NCBI GenBank assembly: GCA_963422415.1 | Contig: OY729430.1 | Coordinates: 2,604,001-2,668,000 of the forward strand | Length of the DNA: 64,000 bases | Direction of reading: 5' to 3' | Source: Bin34 sp963422415 | GTDB lineage: Bacteria > Chloroflexota > Anaerolineae > Caldilineales > Caldilineaceae | Shown: positions 9,279-17,927 of the stretch, one piece after another | Position numbering within the stretch: the stretch's first letter is position 1 | How the letters are laid out: every line of letters begins with the position of its first letter | Program-made: the position numbers and the translations under genes | Notes under the pieces: model-generated | What the model was told of the DNA's origin: nothing | The model's input: the letters and a program-made list of their open reading frames with translations, nothing else | Databases searched by the model: none

Positions 9279-9477
9279 TGGGTCATGTCCATTCGGGAGT
9301 AAAACGCCACCACCTTGGAGATATGACCAGACGTTTCGGGACCGCTTGCATCGTCTTGGAGTCCCAAAGGGGAGCGACGTGATCCCTGGACCGGGGAGCA
9401 GCATGATTCAGACGCGCCGCTGATCGTACTGCGAAACAACCCGACGAACAAGGGATCCATCTTGGCAGTCCCGTCTC

Positions 9478-10860
9478 ATGCAAGAAAGTGGAAGGAAAAC
9501 GAAAAGATATTGGATCGCATCACTGGTGGTAGTCACGGGGCTGTTGTTAGGCCTGATAGTGATTGCCCTCCAGGCGCCTGCCCTCGGGACGCCGGAAGAG
9601 GGAGATGGATCCATGATGGCGCAGTGTCTGCAGACCTACACCGTCCAAGTCGGGGACACTTGGGATTCCATTGCCACGGACAGGGAGGTCGATGTCAACG
9701 TTCTGGCTTTGAGAAACAGCATGGCCGTCAAGGATGCCTTGGCGGTAGGTGCCACAATATGCATGTTGGATCTTTCCCCAGCGCAATTCGCACCCGCAAC
9801 ATCAACCGCCGCCAATGTGTATAGGGACCGATTGGGGACGTTGGTCGTAGCGCCCCATCTGCAAGACATTGCCTATAACCGAGATGATTGGCGGCACTGG
9901 ACTGATGCCGACGGGGACTGTCAGAATGCAAGAGCGGAAGCGCTCATTGAAGAGTCGTTGGTCCCTGTCACATTCAGAGCCAACAATCCCTGTATTGTGC
10001 ACTCGGGCCTTTGGATAGGACCTTGGGGCGGAGACCGGCACACCTTGGCATCGGAGCTGGACATGGACCATCATGTCCCCCTGCTTAATGCCCACCTGTC
10101 TGGAGGGGCATGGTGGTCGGCTGGAGAGAAGCAAGTCTATGCCAATGACTTGTCTCTGGCTTCCGCTCTGCAGGCAACCAAGAACTCTCTCAATCGACAG
10201 AAAGGGGCGCGCGGCCCCGAGGCATGGAAACCTCCACTGCGGGAAACCTGGTGCGTCTATGCCCAGGATTGGGTGGACGTGAAGCACAAGTACAGCCTGA
10301 CCCTCACGATGCCGGAAAAGGCGGCCTTGCAGGATATGTTGTCCACCTGCGACGCCACTGCGATTCAATCCGTGGCCGCGGCCGTGCCATCCCGTCTTCC
10401 TGTCCCGGGCGAAGGAGGAGGATCTTGGTACACGATTGCCCGAGGAGATTCCTTGGGCCAGATCGCTTCTCTCCGCGAATGTCCGCTCCTTGTGCTGGTG
10501 GCGGTGAATCAAATCAGCAATCCCAATGTCATCCAGGTGGGCGACCGTCTCTGGATCCCGACCCATTGTGCTGCGCTTGCCTCTGCCTTACCCGCACTTG
10601 TGCCGGAATCCACTGCCACGCCTTTGCCCCAGTCGACCCCTGTAAGCTCTCCGGCTCCGCCACCGGTCCCACAAACCGCACGTCAATGTACGGTCCATCC
10701 CTACGCACCTCCATCCCCGCCCCCCAAACCGCACCAGTCATGCAAATGGTTCGATGATGCAGGCTGGACCCGTGCTGACTTTGACCGTCATTATGGCGGC
10801 AGTTTCCACCCTAGCCACGATCGCGACCAGGATTGCATACCGTGTGAGTCTCTCGACTGA
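9478..10860 (+). CDS. Secreted HNH (DUF1524-type) nuclease with LysM and Excalibur modules
   Basis: A 460-residue exported protein. A hydrophobic segment (about 12-34) follows basic residues. LysM 1 (about 53-97) contains YTVQVGDTWDSIA. The central domain (about 130-285) has DADGDCQNARAEALIEES, the catalytic-type DMDHHVPLLNAHLSG and NRQKGARGPEAWKPP, matching the secreted DUF1524/HNH nuclease family. LysM 2 (about 315-362) contains YTIARGDSLGQIA. A Pro/Ser/Thr-rich linker (about 375-420) leads to a C-terminal Excalibur-like module whose DRDQDCIPCE resembles the calcium motif DxDxDGxxCE. Inferred role is a DNA- or RNA-degrading enzyme anchored to the cell wall or matrix, for nutrient scavenging or defence. 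Start ATG 9478 is supported by the signal peptide. No partner or immunity gene is adjacent. Confidence 0.82.
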   Translation: MQESGRKTKRYWIASLVVVTGLLLGLIVIALQAPALGTPEEGDGSMMAQCLQTYTVQVGDTWDSIATDREVDVNVLALRNSMAVKDALAVGATICMLDLSPAQFAPATSTAANVYRDRLGTLVVAPHLQDIAYNRDDWRHWTDADGDCQNARAEALIEESLVPVTFRANNPCIVHSGLWIGPWGGDRHTLASELDMDHHVPLLNAHLSGGAWWSAGEKQVYANDLSLASALQATKNSLNRQKGARGPEAWKPPLRETWCVYAQDWVDVKHKYSLTLTMPEKAALQDMLSTCDATAIQSVAAAVPSRLPVPGEGGGSWYTIARGDSLGQIASLRECPLLVLVAVNQISNPNVIQVGDRLWIPTHCAALASALPALVPESTATPLPQSTPVSSPAPPPVPQTARQCTVHPYAPPSPPPKPHQSCKWFDDAGWTRADFDRHYGGSFHPSHDRDQDCIPCESLD

Positions 10861-11252
10861 GAAAGGGGTGTTATGACTGGAACTCAATCGTCTTGAACCA
10901 GCTACGATGTCACACACTAGATTGTGAGCTGAGAAAGGCCGTGCGAACCAGATCGCTGGAGATGATCCCGAGACTTGCTCGACCGATGTTCTAGCCGATC
11001 CCCTTGAACATCCGAAGGCTCTGTTTTCCGCGGTATTGGCCTACGGAATCACGGCTTGGTGCAAGGAATGTTGCTTGGATGCAAGACATCCAAATTTCGC
11101 GGTGTCAGTTCTGCGTTGCCTCGAACATCAGATACAACCTGGGACAGAGTCATGGCATATTGACTTGGTATCGCACGCCGCGTCGTTTCTGCATTCAACA
11201 CAAAACGACACCTTCGTCTGACAAGGAAAAGTGTCAGGATTCTGCTGCTTGT
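10861..11252 (+). other. Intergenic stretch with a possible decayed gene fragment
   Basis: A frame open from 10928 to a TAA/TGA-type stop near 11221 encodes about 97 residues with a protein-like stretch (PLEHPKALFSAVLAYGITAW, HPNFAVSVLRCLEHQ). It has no start signal and matches no family I can name. It may be the remains of a gene. Nothing else supportable is seen. Confidence 0.3.
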
Positions 11253-12275
11253 TCAACTCTTAGGGTAGGCGCCCGAGAGCGTCAGTTCGCCGGCAAAGTG
11301 GCAGGCCGAGTGGTGGCCCGGCTCCACTTCCACCCAAGGAGGCGCCTCATTCTTGCAGATGTCTTCGGCATAGTGACATCGGGGGTGAAAGTAGCAGCCC
11401 GTAGGCAACGCCGCCGGGTTCGCCGTTTCGCCATGCAGCACAATCCGTTCCTTGACCTCGTCCGGAGAGGTCTTCGGGACCGCGGACAGCAACGCTTCGG
11501 TATAAGGATGACTAGGGGCACTGAAGATCCTTTTGGTGGCGGCCGTCTCGACGATCCGCCCTACATACATGACCGCCACTCGGTCGGAGACATACTCGAC
11601 CACGCTCAAGTCATGGGCGATGAACAGAAACGTGAGTCCAAACTCTTTCTGCAAGCGAGGCAACAAATTGAGAATCTGCGCCTGGATGGAAACGTCCAGA
11701 GCGGACACAGGTTCGTCCGCCACAATGATCCGGGGACGCGTGGCCAAGGCGCGGGCTATGCCTATGCGCTGTCTCTGCCCCCCTGAAAAGGCGTGGGGGT
11801 ATCTCCGCAGATGTTCGATGTTCAACCCCACGTGCCCCGCCAGCTCCTTGACCTGATCCTCCAACTCGCGGTCCTGAGCCAGGCTGTGCGTGCGCAACGG
11901 TTCCGCAATGATGTCAAAAACCGGCATGCGCGGATCCAGAGAGGAATAGGGATCCTGAAAAATCATCTGTGCGTAGGGACGCAGGGGCTTGAGTTCCTGA
12001 TGGGTCAGTTGCGCCAAGTCCCAGCTCTGCCCTTCATGATGAAACCAGATTTCTCCGGACGTGGGATCCACCGCCCGCAACATGCAGCGGCCGACTGTGG
12101 TCTTGCCGCTGCCGGACTCTCCCACCAATCCAAGCGTCTCGCCGGGAAAGATCTCGAGACTGACATCATCCACCGCTTTCACATGCCCTTGCACACGGCG
12201 GAACATGCCCACTTCGATTGGGTAGTACTTCTTGAGATTGCGGACCTCGATCAGAGGGACAACGGCGGCGGCCAC
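11253..12275 (-). CDS. Oligopeptide-type ABC transporter ATP-binding protein (OppF-like)
   Basis: A 340-residue ABC ATPase with Walker A GESGSGKTT, Q-loop MIFQDPYSSLDPR, signature SGGQRQR, Walker B RIIVADEPVSALD and the H-loop IAHDLSVV. The C-terminal oligopeptide extension, with the Cys-containing motif GCYFHPRC and PWVEVEPGHH, marks the Opp/Dpp subfamily. It starts with GTG at 12275, two bases after the stop of the partner ATPase gene, and is the last gene of a five-gene importer cluster. It would form a heterodimer with the product of 12278-13351 to power uptake of peptides, or of sugars as in some related systems. Confidence 0.93.
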   Translation of the reverse strand: MAAAVVPLIEVRNLKKYYPIEVGMFRRVQGHVKAVDDVSLEIFPGETLGLVGESGSGKTTVGRCMLRAVDPTSGEIWFHHEGQSWDLAQLTHQELKPLRPYAQMIFQDPYSSLDPRMPVFDIIAEPLRTHSLAQDRELEDQVKELAGHVGLNIEHLRRYPHAFSGGQRQRIGIARALATRPRIIVADEPVSALDVSIQAQILNLLPRLQKEFGLTFLFIAHDLSVVEYVSDRVAVMYVGRIVETAATKRIFSAPSHPYTEALLSAVPKTSPDEVKERIVLHGETANPAALPTGCYFHPRCHYAEDICKNEAPPWVEVEPGHHSACHFAGELTLSGAYPKS

Positions 12276-12277
12276 TT

Positions 12278-13351
12278 TTAACCTGGACCTGGTTGCGACA
12301 CGGCAGGCGGCGCGGCCGCGCCTCTCGTCAGTTCCAGACCTTCGGCGTCCACGGCCTCACTGTGCAGAAAACAGCGTACAGAATGACCTGTCGCCACCCT
12401 GGTCAAGGCAGGGACATGGCGGTTGCAACTTCCATCCATGGCTTCTTCGCAGCGGTCTAGGAATCCACAATGCGCTGGAAGATTGAGAGGACTGGGCACC
12501 GAGCCCTGAATGGCGGCCAGCGGCTCGCCACGGCGGGTGTGGCCCAGCTTGGGAATGGACCGCAGTAGCCGCACCGTGTAGGGATGCTGGGGGTTGTTGA
12601 AAATGTCTCGCACCGCGCCGTATTCCACAATGCGTCCTAGATACATGACAGCCACCCGCGAGCAGACTTCAGCTATGACTCCCAAATCGTGAGTTATGTA
12701 AAGAACTGCCATGTGGAACTGCTCCTGCAGTTCCTTGATGAGCTCTAGGATCTGTGCCTGGACCGTGACATCCAACGCCGTGGTGGGCTCGTCGGCAATC
12801 AGCAGACGCGGCTGGCAGGCCAAGGCGATGGCGATCATCACGCGCTGCCGCATGCCTCCCGAGAGCTGATGGGGGAATTCCGTGATGCGTTGGTCAGGGT
12901 TGGAGATTCCCACCCGAGCCAAAATATCCAAGGCGATTTCCGTGGCCTCCCGTCTGTTTCGGGTGCGATGCAAATAGATGGTTTCCCGGATCTGATTGCC
13001 AATCGTATGCACGGGCGACAGGCTAGTCATGGGTTCCTGAAACACCATGGAGACCTCCTTGCCCCGAATCTCCCGCAATTCGGAACCGGACATGTCCCGA
13101 TCTGCCAGATCAACGACTCCCTTGTCCAAGCCGAGCCGGATTTCCCCTCCCAAGATGCGTCCCGGCTTGGGCACGATCCGCATGATGGAGTGTGCCGTGA
13201 CGCTCTTGCCGCAACCGCTCTCGCCAATCAGGCCCAAGGTTTCCTGCGGCGCCACCTTGAACGTGACGTCGTCCACCGCCTTGACGATTCCTTCCGAAGT
13301 GAAGAAATGCGTCTTCAGGTTCTGCACTTCCAACAGATTGGACAGGCCCAT
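12278..13351 (-). CDS. Oligopeptide-type ABC transporter ATP-binding protein (OppD-like)
   Basis: A 357-residue ABC ATPase. Walker A is GESGCGKSV, the Q-loop MVFQEPMTSLSPVH, the signature SGGMRQRVMIAIAL, Walker B LLIADEPTTALD and the H-loop ITHDLGVIA. The C-terminal Opp extension contains a Cys-rich stretch (HCGFLDRCEEAMDGSC). The frame opens further upstream, but ATG 13351 lies one base after the permease stop and gives the normal N-terminus LLEVQNLKTHF, so I chose it. It pairs with the OppF-like ATPase downstream. Confidence 0.93.
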   Translation of the reverse strand: MGLSNLLEVQNLKTHFFTSEGIVKAVDDVTFKVAPQETLGLIGESGCGKSVTAHSIMRIVPKPGRILGGEIRLGLDKGVVDLADRDMSGSELREIRGKEVSMVFQEPMTSLSPVHTIGNQIRETIYLHRTRNRREATEIALDILARVGISNPDQRITEFPHQLSGGMRQRVMIAIALACQPRLLIADEPTTALDVTVQAQILELIKELQEQFHMAVLYITHDLGVIAEVCSRVAVMYLGRIVEYGAVRDIFNNPQHPYTVRLLRSIPKLGHTRRGEPLAAIQGSVPSPLNLPAHCGFLDRCEEAMDGSCNRHVPALTRVATGHSVRCFLHSEAVDAEGLELTRGAAAPPAVSQPGPG

Positions 13352-13352
13352 G

Positions 13353-14489
13353 TTATTGCTTGTAGGGATCGGCGGCATCCCGCAACCCGTCTCCCATGAA
13401 GTTGAACGCCAGTACCGTAGCCACCACGAACAGGACGGGCGACACGACCCATGGATAGAGTTGGATGGCATTGAGATTGCCGGACCGTTGCAGCAGCACC
13501 CCCCAACTCACGGCAGGCGGGCGGATACCCAAGCCAAGAAAACTCAAGGCGGTCTCCCCCAGGATCATGCCGGGCACCGCCAAGGTCAGGGCCACAATCA
13601 GATAACTCAGAAAATTCGGCAGCATGTGGATCCGAATGTTGTTGGCCGCGCTCACGCCCATGACTCGGGCCGCGGTCACGTAATCCAGTTCTCGCAGTTC
13701 GAGCAGTTTGCCTCGCACCACGCGGGCGAGACCTCCCCAACCGACCAGCGACAGGATGCACACAATTGCAAAGTAGCTCTTGACTACTCCCCAATCCGGA
13801 GGCAGGGAAGCGCTAAGGGCAATCCAGAGGGGAATAGTGGGGATCGATATCAGAAATTCGATAATCCGCTGGATGATCGTGTCGATCACGCCACCAAAGT
13901 AACCGGAGATGCCGCCCAGAACCATGCCAATGAGGAAGGACACTGATACGCCGACCAAACCGATGGTCAGAGAAACCCGCGAGCCGTAAATCACTTGCGT
14001 CAGAAGGTCCCGCCCAATGTTGTCCGTACCGAGCAAAAGCAGACGCCCCGGTGCATCGACCCCGATGAAATGCCAATTCGTCTCCCACAAGCCCCAGAAC
14101 TTGTAGGCGTCACCGCGGTGAAACAACTTGAGAGGATACCGGACCGATTCATCCAAGGCAAAGACTTTCTCCAGCGTATAGGGATCCCTTTCCTGTTGGG
14201 TGGCATAGACAAAGGGCCTTTTCAGCCCGTCTTGCATGAATCGCACGCGGGTAGGCGGATGGTATTCCATGTCTTCAAAACGGGTCTTGACCTCGTAGGG
14301 GGCCATGAATTCCGCCAAGAGGGCCAGCAGATAGAAAAGGGCCAGTATCGAGATGCCGACCAAGGCCAATCGGTGTTGCCGGAATCGCTGCCGGATCAGA
14401 GTCCATTGCGATGCCAGGTAATATCGTTCCTGGGCCTCAAGGGAAGCCGTATCCACTGTCAGGTCGGCGGCGGCGGAATCCGTTGCCAT
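13353..14489 (-). CDS. ABC transporter permease (OppC/DppC-like)
   Basis: A 378-residue inner-membrane permease. A cytoplasmic N-terminus of about 40 residues leads to a first membrane helix (about 43-65). A long extracytoplasmic segment follows, then the conserved core with five further helices starting near LLTQVIYGSRVSLTIGL. The EAA loop that contacts the ATPase is visible as DYVTAARVMGVSAANNIRIH. The large loop between helix 1 and the core (about 70-160) is typical of the longer OppC relatives. It lies 9 bases after the OppB-like gene and directly before the OppD-like ATPase. Confidence 0.92.
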   Translation of the reverse strand: MATDSAAADLTVDTASLEAQERYYLASQWTLIRQRFRQHRLALVGISILALFYLLALLAEFMAPYEVKTRFEDMEYHPPTRVRFMQDGLKRPFVYATQQERDPYTLEKVFALDESVRYPLKLFHRGDAYKFWGLWETNWHFIGVDAPGRLLLLGTDNIGRDLLTQVIYGSRVSLTIGLVGVSVSFLIGMVLGGISGYFGGVIDTIIQRIIEFLISIPTIPLWIALSASLPPDWGVVKSYFAIVCILSLVGWGGLARVVRGKLLELRELDYVTAARVMGVSAANNIRIHMLPNFLSYLIVALTLAVPGMILGETALSFLGLGIRPPAVSWGVLLQRSGNLNAIQLYPWVVSPVLFVVATVLAFNFMGDGLRDAADPYKQ

Positions 14490-14498
14490 GGGCGAATC

Positions 14499-15479
14499 TT
14501 AGGTCATGCGAATGCGTGGGTCCAGTGAATACAGCAGCACATCGGAAATGAAGGTGCCGATCACTGTCAGGGAAGTCAAGAACAGCAACAGGCTGCTGGC
14601 GATGAACATGTCTTCCGCCACCAGCGCACTGAAAAGCATGGGTCCCACAGTGGGCAATCCCAATACCAAGTCGGTGATCACTGTGCCCGACACGATCGCC
14701 GGCAGTTCCCAGCCAATGGTGCTGATGATGGGATTGAGGGCCAACCGGATGGGATATTTCAGGATCAGACGCACTTCGGTCACGCCCTTGGAGCGTGCCG
14801 TAATCACATACTGCTTTTCCAGCTCGTCCAGCAACGTGGCGCGCATGACGCGGGCCACGCCGGCCGTGCCCGCGGTACCCACGATGATCATGGGCAGCGG
14901 AATGTGTTTCAGAAGATCGACAAACTTTCCCCAAGACCAAGGCTGATCCAGATATTCGGTGGAAAAGAGGCCTCCAACGGACCCCCCCATATTAAAGATG
15001 ATGACCATCAGGATGAGCGCCAGCAGAAAGTTGGGGGACGCAAGACCGAAGAAGCCCACTGTCGTGAAGAAATAGTCGATGTAGGAATACTGAAAGACAG
15101 CGGAGATGATTCCAATCAGAATTCCCGCCGTATAGGCAAACAGCAAGGACAACAGCGAAATCAGCGCCGTGATGCCAATGCGCTCCGCAATGATTTCAGA
15201 CACGGGCTTGACCTGCTGAAAGGACCAGCCCAGATCTCCTTGCAACACATTGAAGAACCACTTGTAGTATTGTACCCACACAGGTTGATCGAGCCCGAAA
15301 CGAATGCGCAGGCCATCCAGCGTGGCTTGTTCCACCACTTGTCCCGTAGCGGCGTAGCGCACGGCTAAGGTCGTAATGTAGTCCCCTGCCGGCAACTGAA
15401 TGATCACGAAAGAGACCACACTGGTGATCACAATCAGCAGGATCATGTAAAGGAAGCGACGCAGCAGGTACGAAACCAT
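14499..15479 (-). CDS. ABC transporter permease (OppB/DppB-like)
   Basis: A 326-residue permease with the standard OppB start MVSYLLRRFLYMILLI, a GLDQPVWVQYYKW segment and six predicted membrane helices. Its EAA loop reads QYVITARSKGVTEVRLILKY. It would form the translocation channel with the OppC-like partner. The start codon at 15479-15477 touches a 14-base palindrome (TTTCCGATCGGAAA, 15479-15492) that could occlude its translation start region. A strong hairpin lies just upstream, between this gene and the binding-protein gene, so permease expression is probably lower than that of the binding protein. Confidence 0.92.
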   Translation of the reverse strand: MVSYLLRRFLYMILLIVITSVVSFVIIQLPAGDYITTLAVRYAATGQVVEQATLDGLRIRFGLDQPVWVQYYKWFFNVLQGDLGWSFQQVKPVSEIIAERIGITALISLLSLLFAYTAGILIGIISAVFQYSYIDYFFTTVGFFGLASPNFLLALILMVIIFNMGGSVGGLFSTEYLDQPWSWGKFVDLLKHIPLPMIIVGTAGTAGVARVMRATLLDELEKQYVITARSKGVTEVRLILKYPIRLALNPIISTIGWELPAIVSGTVITDLVLGLPTVGPMLFSALVAEDMFIASSLLLFLTSLTVIGTFISDVLLYSLDPRIRMT

Positions 15480-15496
15480 TTCCGATCGGAAAAATC

Positions 15497-15534
15497 AGGC
15501 CTTGGGGACGACATCAATGTCGTCCCCAAGGCCT
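15497..15534 (-). terminator. Rho-independent terminator/attenuator between binding-protein and permease genes
   Basis: A perfect 18-base stem (arms 15497-15514 and 15517-15534) with a 2-base gap. On the - strand it is followed by GATTTTT. It starts 23 bases after the binding-protein stop and precedes the permease start. This is a common arrangement that lets the substrate-binding protein be made in excess. Because the + strand side also ends in TTTT it could stop transcription both ways. Confidence 0.8.
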
Positions 15535-15557
15535 TTTCATTCAGCTGTGACCCAAGA

Positions 15558-17657
15558 TTATTGCACTATGAAGGTCACGTCGTTCGGATACGCGCCCGGC
15601 GCTGCGCCACCGAAGGTCTCTTCACCGGCCACGTTCTGTACCCGGTTGCTTACAGCGCCTACGCTGGGTGGCGCGCTGACAGTACCCCAAAGATACAGGT
15701 TGTCGACGTTGATACGGATCAATTCGTTGATCTTGGACTCGTAGTCCTCCGTACCGGGTTCGGTCTTCAGCCAATCGAAGGCAAGATCAAACATGTGCTT
15801 GATCTCAGCCGGCGGCTCAATCCCTTGTTCGCCCTTGGTGTCATACCACTGGCGCCATACATAGGAACTCATGGCACAGCAGGACTGCCAGTGCCACGGG
15901 GGAATGAGACGCATCGGATAGTTCGTGTAGGCCGTCAGCTCGCCGCCGCCGTCCGTGTTCCAAATGCCTACATCGTGTTCATTGGCCACGTAGCGGGACA
16001 TGAGAGTGTCTTCCGGCACAAACTTGGGTTGCCAGCGAATGCCAATCTGTTTCCAGTCGTCCACCAGCAGCTCCATCATTTCGTCGTGATAGCCCAGCCA
16101 CTCCGTAGCGTATTCGCCCAGAATCGTGATGATCTCGCCCGTATCGGGATTCACCCGCCACTCGTTGTTTTCATCCCACGGCAGTCCCATTTCGTCCAAC
16201 AGCGCGTTGGCCTGGTCCACGTCGTGTTCTGCATAGTAGGTTCCCATCCAATCTTCATACCCCGTCCAGACAGAAGAGACAGGAGAGGTAAAGGGCTTGG
16301 TCGTGCCTAGGAAGATGGTCTCGGAGAGATCGGCTCGATCCACGGCCAGCGAGTGGGCCTGTCGGAACCGGACGTCGTTGAAGATCCGACTCTTGAAGGG
16401 ATCGGCGGTGGAGTAGTTGAAGGCTATGCCCAACGCGCTGGAAGTCGTGGCATTTTCCGTAATGATAACCCGGTAGTCGCCACTCTCTTCATTGCGCCGC
16501 AGAATGGGCAGATCCGTAATGCTGATCTGGGATGGTCCATAGTCGAATTCCTTGTTCATGAATTTCAACTTGAGCACCTCGGGATCGCCGCCTTGCTGGA
16601 CAGTGGTGACCAGAATGGAGTCAATGTACGGCAGCTGGTTGCCCTGGGTATCCACGCGCCAGTAATAAGGATTCCGCTCCCAAGAGCCAAAGGCGCTTTC
16701 CCACTCCTTGAAAATCCAGGGGTTGACCTGAGGCCGTTCTGGACGGGCTGAATAGTTCTTGCGCATATTCTTGTCCGTGAAGGCGCCGACCCAGTCATCA
16801 AAGCCCAATTCCTGTCCGTTGGCATCCGCGTTTTCGTCATATTCGGGATGGAAGGTTCCCAGGAAATGCGAAGGGGCAAAGGGACGGTCCGACGCCCACG
16901 CGACGACTACCTTCTTGTAAGGCTTCCCGAAATTGTAGCGGATGGTGTAGTCGTCGATCACTTCCATTTCGACGAATTCGTCGTCGATCTTGTAGTTGGT
17001 GGTATCACCGAAGAACAACCGCTTGTCCTGCAGAATGTGATTGAACCAGAAGGAGAAGTCCCCGGCATCCAAGGCGTCGCCGTCCGACCACTTCATCCCT
17101 TGGCGCAAGTTGAGTGTCAGGGAAGTGGCATCGTCCGCCAGATCGTAACTCTCCACTATGTTGGCAAAATACTGATTGGTATCTGGCCCAGCCTTGGGCA
17201 GGCCCACGAACAGGCCCTGCTGCATTGATTCAGTAAATCCCGTAAACAGGGAACCGGCCTCGGGGAAACCCACCAGATTGAGTTGCCCGCCATATTCGCC
17301 GATATGGAAGGGCGGCTTGATGACAAAGGGACTTTCCGGCAGTCGTTCCGCCAAGGACGGCAGCGTCCCGGCTTCGACCATGGCAGCCAACATTGGCGCC
17401 TCATTGAAGACGTCAATGGTCTTGCCCGTCATTTCGGTATAGACGGCAGGAGAACTGAACTGGTAGTCCTCCCAAGGAGCCCCGTCGACGGCCATGGGGG
17501 AGATCATGGCCTCGGTCGTGTCGGCTTCGGTCAGTGTGGCCGAATCTTCGGTCGCCGGAGCCGAATCTTCGGTCACCGGGACCGTTTCCCCTCCGCAGGC
17601 CGTTGTTCCCAACGTGGCCAACAGCAAGGCAATCAGAATAGACAATCCTCTCTTCAC
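15558..17657 (-). CDS. Family 5 extracellular solute-binding lipoprotein of the ABC importer
   Basis: A 699-residue SBP_bac_5-type protein. GTG 17657 follows GGAGG by 8 bases and gives a signal peptide, KRGLSILIALLLATLGTTAC, whose Cys would be lipidated. A Thr/Glu/Asp/Ala-rich linker (TEDSAPATEDSATLTEAD) precedes the binding domain. Family features include SLTLNLRQGMKWSDGDALDA and the C-terminal block with WYDTKGEQGIEPPAEI. It is longer than the roughly 550 residues of OppA, which fits the long ABC-binding proteins of Chloroflexota. It would capture the ligand outside the membrane for the permeases downstream. It is the first gene of the operon, divergent from the PhyH-HEAT gene across 270 bases. 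Ligand may be peptides or oligosaccharides. Confidence 0.9.
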   Translation of the reverse strand: MKRGLSILIALLLATLGTTACGGETVPVTEDSAPATEDSATLTEADTTEAMISPMAVDGAPWEDYQFSSPAVYTEMTGKTIDVFNEAPMLAAMVEAGTLPSLAERLPESPFVIKPPFHIGEYGGQLNLVGFPEAGSLFTGFTESMQQGLFVGLPKAGPDTNQYFANIVESYDLADDATSLTLNLRQGMKWSDGDALDAGDFSFWFNHILQDKRLFFGDTTNYKIDDEFVEMEVIDDYTIRYNFGKPYKKVVVAWASDRPFAPSHFLGTFHPEYDENADANGQELGFDDWVGAFTDKNMRKNYSARPERPQVNPWIFKEWESAFGSWERNPYYWRVDTQGNQLPYIDSILVTTVQQGGDPEVLKLKFMNKEFDYGPSQISITDLPILRRNEESGDYRVIITENATTSSALGIAFNYSTADPFKSRIFNDVRFRQAHSLAVDRADLSETIFLGTTKPFTSPVSSVWTGYEDWMGTYYAEHDVDQANALLDEMGLPWDENNEWRVNPDTGEIITILGEYATEWLGYHDEMMELLVDDWKQIGIRWQPKFVPEDTLMSRYVANEHDVGIWNTDGGGELTAYTNYPMRLIPPWHWQSCCAMSSYVWRQWYDTKGEQGIEPPAEIKHMFDLAFDWLKTEPGTEDYESKINELIRINVDNLYLWGTVSAPPSVGAVSNRVQNVAGEETFGGAAPGAYPNDVTFIVQ

Positions 17658-17927
17658 TTGGAATTCCTCCGTGTAGACTTGGAAAAGCAGCAGGCAGTAG
17701 CTGCCATGGGCACGAGGCACAATGCCATAACCTACAGGGCCGTTGGCAATCTCCACTTGTTGCGCATACACAACTTGCATGCTGTATTTTGGGCAGTGAC
17801 AATTATAAACGATTGATCAAGGCACACTGCAGAATCGGAACGCCGCAGCTTCCGAACAGCGACAACCGCATTTCGTTTTACAATTTGCAGCGGATGCATA
17901 CAAACAATCAGGAGAGATGAGTTCCTT

